Source: Eubacteriales Family XIII. Incertae Sedis bacterium (GTDB lineage: Bacteria > Bacillota > Clostridia > Peptostreptococcales > Anaerovoracaceae). Taken from it: a stretch of DNA of 10,699 bases. Location: contig JAISML010000197.1 in assembly GCA_031276775.1 (NCBI GenBank), forward strand, positions 1 to 10,699, written 5' to 3'. Shown here one piece after another: positions 1-5,877 of the stretch; within the stretch, counting starts at the first letter, position 1; each line of letters starts with the position of its first letter. The position numbers and the translations under genes are program-made. Below the pieces are notes generated by a model. That model saw nothing but the letters and a program-made list of their open reading frames with translations. It was not told where the DNA came from and did no database searches.

Positions 1-17
1 ATGGTGGACGTATAGGC

Positions 18-3000
18 ATGTTTGAACATCTGTCCGATAAACCGATCGCGGATTATCAAAACGAGCAGGCGCGCCGGTGGGAAGCCGACCGTCTTTTGGA
101 AAAATGTGTGGAAGGGCGCGCAGACAGTCCGCTTTTCCTGTTCTATGAAGGACCCCCGACGGCCAACGGCAAGCCGGGCATCCATCATGTGATCAGCAGA
201 ACCCTCAAAGATTCCGTCAACAGGCACAAGACCATGCAGGGATACCGGGTGCCGCGGAAAGCCGGCTGGGATACCCACGGTCTGCCCGTCGAAATCGAGG
301 TCGAAAAGCAACTCAACCTCTTTACAAAGAAAGACATTGAGGATTACGGCATCCGCGCGTTCAACGAAAAATGCAGGGAGTCCGTGTTCAGGTACGAGGG
401 TCTGTGGCGGGAAATGAGCCGGCGCATGGGCTTCCTTGTCGACTTGGATCATCCGTACATCACTTTGGACAATGATTATATCGAGACCGAGTGGTGGATA
501 TTGAAGAAATTCTTCGACAGGGGACTCATCTACGAGGGGCATAAGATCCTCCCGTACTGTCCGCGTTGCGGGACAGGGCTGGCGAGCCACGAGGTCAGTC
601 TGGGGTACAAAGAAGTCAGGACGAACACGGTTACGGTCATGTTCAAACGCAAAGACGAGGACGCGTACTTCCTCGCGTGGACGACGACGCCGTGGACGCT
701 TCCATCCAACGTATCGCTGACGGTGGGCGCGGACATCGACTACGCAAAGGCGCGGATGCGCGGAGACGGCGCGACGGAGACCGGCGCAGCAAACGGACAC
801 GAAAGCGGCGTTGCGAACGGACACGAAAGCGGCGAACGCGGGGCTTTTGCGCGCGAGCATGCGGGAAAGGTGTTTTATGTCGCGGCGGCGCTCGCGGACA
901 AGGTACTCGGCAAGGGCAATTATGACGTGCTCGCGACATGCAAAGGCAGGGACCTGGAACGCGTCGAGTACGAACAGCTCATGCCGTTCATCGATGTGAC
1001 GGCATCTTCGGGCGCGGCGGCGGGCAAGGCGTTTTATGTGACGGTCAACGACTACGTGACCGTCGAGGATGGCACGGGGATCGTGCATACCGCTCCGGCG
1101 TTCGGCGAGGACGATTACAACACAGGCCGCAAATACGGCTTGCCCGTTCCAAACCCCGTGGACGAGGACGGAAAATTCACCGCGACGCCCTGGGCGGGGC
1201 GTTTCGTGCTGGAAGACGGATTGGACGCGGACATCATACGGTGGCTTGCCGCCGGGGGCAAGCTGTTTTCCAAGGAGAAGATGGCGCACAATTATCCGCA
1301 TTGTTGGCGTTGCGACACACCGCTCATCTATTACAGCAAGCCCGGGTGGTACATCGCGATGACCGAACTGAAAGACGTGCTGATCGAAAGCAACAAGGCG
1401 GTGCGGTGGTTTCCCGACTACGTGGGAGAGCGGCGATTCGGCAACTGGCTTGAAAACGTCAACGATTGGGCCATTTCCCGCAGTCGCTATTGGGGGACGC
1501 CCATTCCCATCTGGCGGTGCGAAAGCTGCGGCGGGCTGATCTGCGTCGGTTCCCGGGAGGAATTGTCCGAGCGGGCCGAGGAAGAGATTCCGCGCGGCGC
1601 GGACGGCGTTTTCGACATCGAGTTGCACCGACCCGACGTCGATGACATTCACATCCGGTGCGAAAGGTGCGGCGGCGTGACGCGCCGCATTCCGGAGGTG
1701 ATGGACTGTTGGTTTGACAGCGGTTCCATGCCTTACGCCCAGCAGCACTGGCCTTTTGAACACGCCGAGACCTTTGACGGCGCGATGTTTCCCGCCGATT
1801 TCATCTGTGAAGGCATCGATCAGACGCGGGGCTGGTTCTACTCGCTTTTGGCCATATCCGCGTTTGTGAAAGGCCGCGCGCCGTATCGCAACGTCCTGGT
1901 CAACGATCTGATCCTGGACAAAAACGGAAAGAAGATGTCCAAGTCGAAAGGAAACACGGCGGATCCGTTCGCGCTGTTCGACAAATACGGAGCGGACGCC
2001 ACGCGGTGGTATCTGCTGTACACTTCGCCGGCCTGGTCTCCGACGAAGTTTGACGAAGAAGGACTCAAGGAAGTCGCGGGGAAATTCTTCGGAACCCTGC
2101 GCAACATCTATTATTTCTTCGTGCTGTACTCCAATCAGGACGGGATAGATCCGAGGACTTTCGACGTCCCACCTGCGTCGAGACCGGAGCTCGATCGCTG
2201 GATTCTTTCCAAATACAACAATCTGATACGGGACTGCATTGCCGACATGGATGCCTACGATCACATGAAAGCGGTGCGCAGGATTCAGAATTTTACGGTG
2301 GAGGATCTCTCGAATTGGTATATCAGGCGGGCGAGAAGACGATTTTGGGGCGAAGCGCTGACGGAGGACAAGAAGTCCGTTTACGCCACGACCTATGAGA
2401 TACTCGTGGGTTTGTCGCAATTGACCGCACCCGTCGCCCCTTTCATCTCGGACGAGATATTCACAAAACTGACCGGCGCGGAGAACGTGCATCTGACCCT
2501 TTATCCCGAAGCGGACGCGGCGATGATGGATGAGGATCTGGAGACGAAGATGGATCTGGTGCGGGATGTGGTGAAACTCGGCCGCAGCATCCGTGAAAAG
2601 GAGCGCCTCAAGGTGCGGCAACCGCTTCCCGCCGCGCTGATAGACGGAAAATATGAAAGCGTCATAGGCGGTATGACCGATCTGATCCGGGAGGAACTCA
2701 ACATCAAGGATGTATTGTTCCGCCGCGGGACCGACGCGTACATGGATTACATCATCAGACCCGACTTTAAGACGGCGGGTCCCATCCTTGGTTCCCGCAT
2801 AAAAGCCTTTGCCTCAGCCTTGGCCGGGGCCGACGCGGCGGAGCTGATCCGATCGCTTGCCGCCGGGGAACGCGTTTCGCTCATCCTCGGCGCGGAAAAA
2901 ACCGTTGCCGACGCGCACTGTGTGGAAGTGACGAAAGAGATGGTGGACATCCGCGTGGAAGCCAAAAAAGGCTTCGCCGTCGCCATGGAAGACGATCTGT

Positions 3001-3314
3001 TTGTGATCCTCGATACGGCGATAACGCCCGCGCTTGCCATGGAGGGATTGGCGCGGGAATTTATCTCCAAGGTACAACAGATCCGCAAGCAGATCGACCT
3101 TGAAATGATGGACAACATCCGTATACGGTTCTCCGCCGACGCGGAAGTCGAAGCCGCCGTCGACGCGCACCGCGCGTACATCATGAAGGAAACCTTGGCC
3201 GTATCGTTGGAAACCGCCGCAGATCCGGACGCCGGGATGTCCCGGGGCGCCGCGGACGGCGTCTACGACCTGAACGGCCGCAAAACAGGGATTTCCGTCG
3301 AAAAATATCAATAA
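18..3314 (+). CDS. ileS: Isoleucyl-tRNA synthetase, IleS2 (eukaryote-like, mupirocin-resistant) type
   Basis: This cytoplasmic class I enzyme charges tRNA-Ile with isoleucine, using ATP. The protein is complete at 1098 residues, slightly longer than the roughly 1030-1050 usual for this type. Visible landmarks are the signature region PTANGKPGIHH at about 47-57 (GIHH at 54-57 in place of HIGH), the WTTTPWTLPSN entry to the CP1 editing domain, the editing-site stretch GTGIVHTAPAFGEDDYN, paired CxxC zinc-type motifs (CPRCG; CESCG with CERCG), GIDQTRGWFYSLL, KMSKS at 639-643, the WYIRRARRRFW anticodon-binding helix, and the C-terminal extension ending DLNGRKTGISVEKYQ that marks IleS2 proteins. 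The ATG at 18 has only a weak GGTGGA site (3-8), and no better in-frame start is visible. A short repeat-bearing insertion sits in CP1 at about residues 250-280. The gene converges on the rpn gene, and no convincing terminator follows it. Family assignment is very secure; the type 2 assignment rests on the motif and C-terminal tail. Confidence 0.97.
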   Translation: MFEHLSDKPIADYQNEQARRWEADRLLEKCVEGRADSPLFLFYEGPPTANGKPGIHHVISRTLKDSVNRHKTMQGYRVPRKAGWDTHGLPVEIEVEKQLNLFTKKDIEDYGIRAFNEKCRESVFRYEGLWREMSRRMGFLVDLDHPYITLDNDYIETEWWILKKFFDRGLIYEGHKILPYCPRCGTGLASHEVSLGYKEVRTNTVTVMFKRKDEDAYFLAWTTTPWTLPSNVSLTVGADIDYAKARMRGDGATETGAANGHESGVANGHESGERGAFAREHAGKVFYVAAALADKVLGKGNYDVLATCKGRDLERVEYEQLMPFIDVTASSGAAAGKAFYVTVNDYVTVEDGTGIVHTAPAFGEDDYNTGRKYGLPVPNPVDEDGKFTATPWAGRFVLEDGLDADIIRWLAAGGKLFSKEKMAHNYPHCWRCDTPLIYYSKPGWYIAMTELKDVLIESNKAVRWFPDYVGERRFGNWLENVNDWAISRSRYWGTPIPIWRCESCGGLICVGSREELSERAEEEIPRGADGVFDIELHRPDVDDIHIRCERCGGVTRRIPEVMDCWFDSGSMPYAQQHWPFEHAETFDGAMFPADFICEGIDQTRGWFYSLLAISAFVKGRAPYRNVLVNDLILDKNGKKMSKSKGNTADPFALFDKYGADATRWYLLYTSPAWSPTKFDEEGLKEVAGKFFGTLRNIYYFFVLYSNQDGIDPRTFDVPPASRPELDRWILSKYNNLIRDCIADMDAYDHMKAVRRIQNFTVEDLSNWYIRRARRRFWGEALTEDKKSVYATTYEILVGLSQLTAPVAPFISDEIFTKLTGAENVHLTLYPEADAAMMDEDLETKMDLVRDVVKLGRSIREKERLKVRQPLPAALIDGKYESVIGGMTDLIREELNIKDVLFRRGTDAYMDYIIRPDFKTAGPILGSRIKAFASALAGADAAELIRSLAAGERVSLILGAEKTVADAHCVEVTKEMVDIRVEAKKGFAVAMEDDLFVILDTAITPALAMEGLAREFISKVQQIRKQIDLEMMDNIRIRFSADAEVEAAVDAHRAYIMKETLAVSLETAADPDAGMSRGAADGVYDLNGRKTGISVEKYQ
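786..833 (+). repeat. Two-copy 24-bp in-frame tandem repeat inside ileS
   Basis: Two adjacent 24-nt units encode AANGHESG and VANGHESG (residues 257-264 and 265-272). The central 19 bases (792-810 and 816-834) are identical. The units lie in a roughly 30-residue hydrophilic, Gly/Ala/Glu-rich stretch between two editing-domain strands (DIDYAKARM and KVFYVAAA), where related synthetases normally have a short turn. It reads as a recent slippage-type expansion of a surface loop. The frame is kept and the enzyme is otherwise intact. Confidence 0.85.
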
Positions 3315-3337
3315 AGCACAGAGAAGCGCAGACCTGC

Positions 3338-3397
3338 GATCTCAAAGATATCCCCAAACCTGCTTCCCGTCTTCGGATCGCAGAGCAGATACCGGTT
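3338..3397 (-). repeat. Copy 1 of 60-bp direct repeat: detached fragment of rpn coding sequence
   Basis: These 60 bases are identical to 3839-3898 inside the rpn gene, in the same orientation, 501 bp apart (a multiple of three). Read on the minus strand they encode the same 20 residues as rpn codons 135-154 (NRYLLCDPK...DIFEI). After the repeat the frame runs only AGLRFSVLY and then hits TGA at 3308-3310, which overlaps the end of ileS. Upstream in frame (LRIAS) it does not resemble rpn. It is therefore a non-coding relic of an rpn allele or paralogue, or a partial duplication, and it fills most of the 128-bp gap between ileS and rpn. Nothing else recognisable, including a strong terminator, was seen in that gap. 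Confidence 0.95.
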
Positions 3398-3442
3398 CGA
3401 TGCGATGCGCAACTTGCATATTGACAATCCGGGCGTCAAAGA

Positions 3443-3745
3443 TCAGAGTTCGGCAATCTCCTCTGCGGAAAGATCCGTGACGGAAGTGATGATCTCCGAC
3501 GGGATGTTTTGTCGTTTCATCCTGTCCGCGATCTCCAAACTTTTTTCATGTCTCCCCGCTTCTTTGCCTATGTCGATGCCTTGCCGAAGCCCTTCCTGTC
3601 TGCCGTATTCGATCTCTGCCCACCTGTCGCGGCGCTCTTTCTCCCGCGCCTCGGCGATCATTCGCTCCGCTTCGTCCTCGCTCATCTCCTTGATGCATGC
3701 CGTGACTTTCCCGATGGCCACGCTCTTCTTTGCGAGTTCAGCCAT
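3443..3745 (-). CDS. Possible intragenic C-terminal Rpn product (RpnS-like small protein)
   Basis: Inside rpn, codon M186 (ATG at 3743-3745) is preceded by GGGAGGAAG with its GGAGG core at 3754-3758, 8 nt from the ATG. This is at least as good as the site of the full-length gene. Translation from it gives 100 residues (MAELAKKSVAIG... to ...EEIAEL) comprising only the helical, charged C-terminal part, without the catalytic D/ExQ motifs. Known biology: some Rpn genes of enteric bacteria make a short C-terminal protein (RpnS) from an internal start, which binds and restrains the full-length nuclease (RpnL). Assigning that role here is inference. The purine-rich run also encodes REEED, so the Shine-Dalgarno match could arise from coding constraint. 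Confidence 0.42.
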   Translation of the reverse strand: MAELAKKSVAIGKVTACIKEMSEDEAERMIAEAREKERRDRWAEIEYGRQEGLRQGIDIGKEAGRHEKSLEIADRMKRQNIPSEIITSVTDLSAEEIAEL

Positions 3746-4300
3746 ATCTTCTTCCTCCCTCACCGTCATCAGTTTCAGCCAATTCCACAGCGCGCCGCCA
3801 TCGCTCTCCTTAGGCAGTTTGCTCAGTTCCAACGTGTTGATCTCAAAGATATCCCCAAACCTGCTTCCCGTCTTCGGATCGCAGAGCAGATACCGGTTGT
3901 GATATGCGTCGCTGTCGTCGATCAACGTAAAATCCGTTATGATGATGGAGATAACTTTCTTGATAACGTCGTATTTGAGACCTCGCTCCATCTGATCGGT
4001 CAGGAGGATCGATGTGTAATACACGATGCGCTCCTTAAACGCGACTTCCCGGTTGACCTGTATCTCAATGTCGATGATTTTCCCCGACGCTGTATGGATG
4101 CGCACATCCAAGATGCTCAGTTTGTCGTCCGGCCGCCGGCGACCCGTGTGCGGATCGACAATGTCGAGTCTGCCGTAATCCTCCTTGGGAATGTCCAATA
4201 CCGCCTGTAACAAGTCGGCCAACGCGTCGATGTTGTTCGGATTTCCGAACACGCGTTTGAAAACATAGTCATTCTTGACAGACAACAATGCCCTTGACAT
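3443..4300 (-). CDS. Rpn family PD-(D/E)XK nuclease (PDDEXK_2, often annotated putative transposase)
   Basis: Rpn-family proteins are DNA endonucleases of the PD-(D/E)XK fold, first linked to RecA-independent recombination and later to phage defence. The protein has 285 residues. The N-terminus LSVKNDYVFKRVFG is typical for the family. The catalytic core appears as D65 (SILDVRI), then E79-x-Q81 (IDIEIQV) before the KERIVYYTS helix. The conserved EINTLELSKLP follows at about 153-163, then a long charged helical tail with G-R-Q-E-G-L-R-Q-G-type repeats and a terminal EIITSVTDLSAEEIAEL segment resembling the specificity tails of relatives. The ATG at 4300 is preceded by AAAGGAG at 4307-4313 with 6-nt spacing. 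The gene stands alone with its own promoter (4371-4399), between convergent ileS and the 3' end of the HAD gene. Catalytic residues look intact, so it should be active. The substrate or trigger is not readable from sequence. Confidence 0.92.
   Translation of the reverse strand: MSRALLSVKNDYVFKRVFGNPNNIDALADLLQAVLDIPKEDYGRLDIVDPHTGRRRPDDKLSILDVRIHTASGKIIDIEIQVNREVAFKERIVYYTSILLTDQMERGLKYDVIKKVISIIITDFTLIDDSDAYHNRYLLCDPKTGSRFGDIFEINTLELSKLPKESDGGALWNWLKLMTVREEEDMAELAKKSVAIGKVTACIKEMSEDEAERMIAEAREKERRDRWAEIEYGRQEGLRQGIDIGKEAGRHEKSLEIADRMKRQNIPSEIITSVTDLSAEEIAEL
3754..3758 (-). promoter_or_regulatory. Internal Shine-Dalgarno site within rpn
   Basis: GGAGG (within GGGAGGAAG on the minus strand) lies 8 nt before the in-frame ATG of rpn codon 186. 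It is the basis for proposing a separate 100-residue translation product. Confidence 0.45.
3839..3898 (-). repeat. Copy 2 of 60-bp direct repeat, within rpn codons 135-154
   Basis: This is the in-gene partner of 3338-3397, identical over all 60 bases, with its boundaries falling exactly on codon boundaries of rpn (N135 to I154). The 441 bp between the copies hold the whole C-terminal part of rpn, including the proposed internal start. Recombination between the copies would remove 501 bp and fuse codon 154 to the nine-residue tail AGLRFSVLY. Confidence 0.95.
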
Positions 4301-4317
4301 GGATCGCTCCTTTCATT

Positions 4318-4355
4318 GTAGCAAATAATCTTCGCAGTAGCAAATAATCTTCGCA
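4318..4355 (-). repeat. Tandem 19-bp repeat (two copies) with hairpins in the rpn leader
   Basis: Two adjacent identical 19-bp units occupy 4318-4336 and 4337-4355. On the minus strand each contains GCGAAGATTATTTGC, an imperfect inverted repeat (GCGAA / TTTGC, one G-U pair, loop GATTA). The units lie between the predicted transcription start (about 4364) and the rpn Shine-Dalgarno site at 4307-4313, so the mRNA would carry two identical small hairpins. They could act as RNA elements or as paired DNA operator sites. The perfect duplication is seen directly; any role is inference. Confidence 0.8.
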
Positions 4356-4370
4356 AACTCAATATGTAAT

Positions 4371-4399
4371 ATAATATTAAAAATGGGATAATTTGTCAA
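4371..4399 (-). promoter_or_regulatory. Predicted sigma-A-type promoter of rpn
   Basis: On the minus strand, TTGACA (4394-4399) and TATTAT (4371-4376) are separated by exactly 17 bp in an AT-rich island that contrasts with the GC-rich surroundings. Predicted start is near 4364, giving a leader of about 65 nt that contains the two 19-bp hairpin repeats. Confidence 0.8.
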
Positions 4400-4441
4400 A
4401 TATTTTTTCTCAAGCATCTTGCGGAAAACGGTGTCCGGCGC

Positions 4442-4475
4442 AAGAAAGACAAGCCGGTCTTCGCTAAGAAAACCG
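4442..4475 (-). terminator. Weak candidate terminator downstream of the HAD gene
   Basis: Just after the HAD stop codon (minus strand) there is an 8-bp stem with one G-U pair, CGGTTTTC / GAAGACCG (4468-4475 with 4455-4462), loop TTAGC. It is followed by the pyrimidine-rich stretch GCTTGTCTTTCTT rather than a clean U-run. The position fits the end of the P-loop/HAD transcript, but the structure is modest and may not terminate efficiently. Confidence 0.35.
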
Positions 4476-4489
4476 TCTCGGCCAACGTT

Positions 4490-5194
4490 TTATGATTGCG
4501 GGCGGCCCATCTGCCGGATGGCCGCGAAGACGGCATCCGTATCACCCAGATCCGCAAACAACATATCGGGCGCAGCGGCGTCCAATTCTTCCGGCGGTGT
4601 CCACCCGGTGGCTGCGGCAATGGAATGAAAACCACATCGTTTCGCGGTTTTTATATCATATACGCTGTCTCCGATCAGAATGATCCCACTCGGGTGGATG
4701 GGCTTCCCTGTGAGGCGTTCCAATGCTTTGCGGCTCGTTTCCGCGACATCCCATTTTTCTCCGTATGCGTCGCCGAAACCTCCGCCGATGAATTGCGGTT
4801 CACCGTCCGGAAAAGTAAGCAGATCGACCGATCGCAATTTGCATTCGGCGCCGGCGCGAAGATTGCTTGTGAGCAAAGCATTCAAAATGTTGTTTTCCGC
4901 CGCGCGGCGCAACAGGCCGCGCACACCGGGCAAGACCCTTTTTTCGTTGTCGTTGTTCAGTATTCTTTGCAGATTGTCGATAAAGACGGTTTTGATCGTT
5001 TCGAGATCGACGGCAGGGATGCCGTTTTGCGTCATGATGCGATCTATCACAACCGCGTCCTGCGCACGACCTATGCCGGCGCGCCGAAAGGCGTCGTCGA
5101 TGCCGTACAGTTTTTGAAAGGTTTGATTCAGCGCCTGCGTCCCGTCGGATCCGCAATGCATAAGCGTTCCGTCGATATCCCAAAATATCAACAT
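4490..5194 (-). CDS. HAD-superfamily hydrolase (phosphoglycolate phosphatase-like)
   Basis: Cytoplasmic Mg-dependent phosphatase of the haloacid dehalogenase fold; substrate unknown. From the ATG at 5194 it has 234 residues. Motif I is FWDIDGTL (D6 and D8), followed by a helical cap (about 15-90). Motif II is LLTSN (about 108-112), a lysine in SRKALERLTGKP is a plausible motif III residue, and motif IV is GDSVYDIKTAKRCG (about 175-188). Layout and length match phosphoglycolate phosphatase or nucleotidase-like members. The frame stays open to a TTG at 5272, 13 nt after the upstream stop, which would add 26 residues unlike a HAD N-terminus and lacks a Shine-Dalgarno. I prefer the ATG, which has a weak GGGA 6 nt upstream, though coupling from the TTG cannot be excluded. 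It follows the P-loop gene and probably shares its promoter at 5806-5834. Confidence 0.9.
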   Translation of the reverse strand: MLIFWDIDGTLMHCGSDGTQALNQTFQKLYGIDDAFRRAGIGRAQDAVVIDRIMTQNGIPAVDLETIKTVFIDNLQRILNNDNEKRVLPGVRGLLRRAAENNILNALLTSNLRAGAECKLRSVDLLTFPDGEPQFIGGGFGDAYGEKWDVAETSRKALERLTGKPIHPSGIILIGDSVYDIKTAKRCGFHSIAAATGWTPPEELDAAAPDMLFADLGDTDAVFAAIRQMGRPQS

Positions 5195-5285
5195 CGGTTG
5201 TCCCAAAGCATCGGCATTCGCCGCAACCGACTTCCGGTCCCGTTCGGCACACAAACGGACAATGTCGTTCAACGTGCGCGGACAG

Positions 5286-5717
5286 TCAGCAACCTTGCGG
5301 TTTCAGCAGTGTGAAGTCCTGTATCTCACTGGAAAGCTCGTCGAGATCGGCGCTGAGACTGACGATGAAATCGATGTCATGCTGTTCGCTGATCACCTTA
5401 AGCCTTGCCAGAAACTCGGGGATGTCCTCCGTGTTGACATCGGCGTGCTTGAGGATGCTGTCGATGAAGATGGCGTCGATATCGTGATCGGAACTGATGA
5501 TCCCGTAGAGGAAGCCCACATATTCGTCGCTGTTCGTGATCTCGTCATAGTCTTCCATGCACACGACTCTGATTTCATGGATCAGATCGTACATGAGGCG
5601 CTGATTCTTGTTGATGAAGACCACGTGGCCGTCGCTGCGTTCCGCTCGGTTGTTTGCCAAGTCGATCATCATCTTTGTCTTGCCTGTGCCTTTGTGACCT
5701 ACGATCAGGTTTACCAT
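5286..5717 (-). CDS. Small P-loop ATP-binding protein, conserved hypothetical (sometimes labelled PilT-like)
   Basis: The protein has 143 residues. Walker A is GHKGTGKT at 7-14 right after the first strand (MVNLIV), a Walker B-like strand is AIFIDS at about 82-87, and a further hydrophobic strand with polar end is DFIVSLSAD at about 116-124. The compact size leaves a bare P-loop core with no helicase or transporter domains. It resembles a conserved clostridial family of about 145 residues, often labelled as twitching-motility or ATP-binding proteins without experimental support; function unknown. The start is set by AAAAGGAG at 5725-5732, 7 nt from the ATG at 5717. An in-frame start 27 nt further upstream would overlap this site and is less likely. 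It is first in a two-gene unit with the HAD phosphatase 91 nt downstream. Confidence 0.88.
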   Translation of the reverse strand: MVNLIVGHKGTGKTKMMIDLANNRAERSDGHVVFINKNQRLMYDLIHEIRVVCMEDYDEITNSDEYVGFLYGIISSDHDIDAIFIDSILKHADVNTEDIPEFLARLKVISEQHDIDFIVSLSADLDELSSEIQDFTLLKPQGC

Positions 5718-5805
5718 ATCGCCGCTCCTTTTCCTGCCGCACAACTGTCCGACCCCGCCCGCAATTGCTGCCGTCTTTGACGTTCATCGAAGTGATTCCA
5801 TGTTC

Positions 5806-5834
5806 ATTATACAATAGCGCAAAGATCCTTTCAA
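5806..5834 (-). promoter_or_regulatory. Predicted sigma-A-type promoter for the P-loop/HAD unit
   Basis: On the minus strand, TTGAAA (5829-5834) and TATAAT (5806-5811) are separated by 17 bp. The predicted start near 5799 gives a leader of about 80 nt before the P-loop ATG at 5717. The leader (5733-5790) is GC-rich, with no riboswitch I can recognise. The promoter lies only about 45 bp beyond the end of the GtrA-like gene, marking the boundary between two transcription units. Confidence 0.82.
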
Positions 5835-5877
5835 TCGAATCCGACAAGTTTTCGTGGCCGCAGGAACCTCCGCTGTT

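Noticed and set aside
1..15. Tail of an upstream gene (frame reads MVDV then TAG, two bases before ileS)
   Set aside because: Five codons are too few to support a coding call; the match could be chance.
3315..3442. Rho-independent terminator between the convergent ileS and rpn genes
   Set aside because: No stem followed by a T-run (either strand) was found by eye; the space is mostly taken by the 60-bp repeat copy.
3509..4210. Plus-strand frames opposite rpn
   Set aside because: The rpn frame has a promoter, a Shine-Dalgarno site and the D/ExQ catalytic motif, whereas the opposite frames have none of these.
3443..4300. rpn as a transposase of a mobile element
   Set aside because: The family is often labelled putative transposase, but I find no terminal inverted repeats, target-site duplication or DDE-type motif around it. 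The only repeat found is the internal 60-bp direct repeat.
4318..4355. CRISPR-like array
   Set aside because: There are only two adjacent 19-bp copies with no spacer, and no cas genes in the window.
4411..4421. Short inverted repeat CAAG-CAT-CTTG upstream of the rpn -35 box
   Set aside because: A four-base-pair arm is too short to distinguish from chance, and no second copy was seen.
5195..5272. N-terminal extension of the HAD gene from TTG 5272
   Set aside because: It was not used as the start because the 26 added residues do not resemble a HAD N-terminus and no ribosome site precedes the TTG. It is kept as an alternative because it lies 13 nt after the upstream stop.
4496..5314. Plus-strand open frame of 272 codons opposite the HAD gene
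   Set aside because: The minus-strand frame contains clear HAD motifs (DIDGT, GDSVYD). The plus frame has no domain, promoter or ribosome site.
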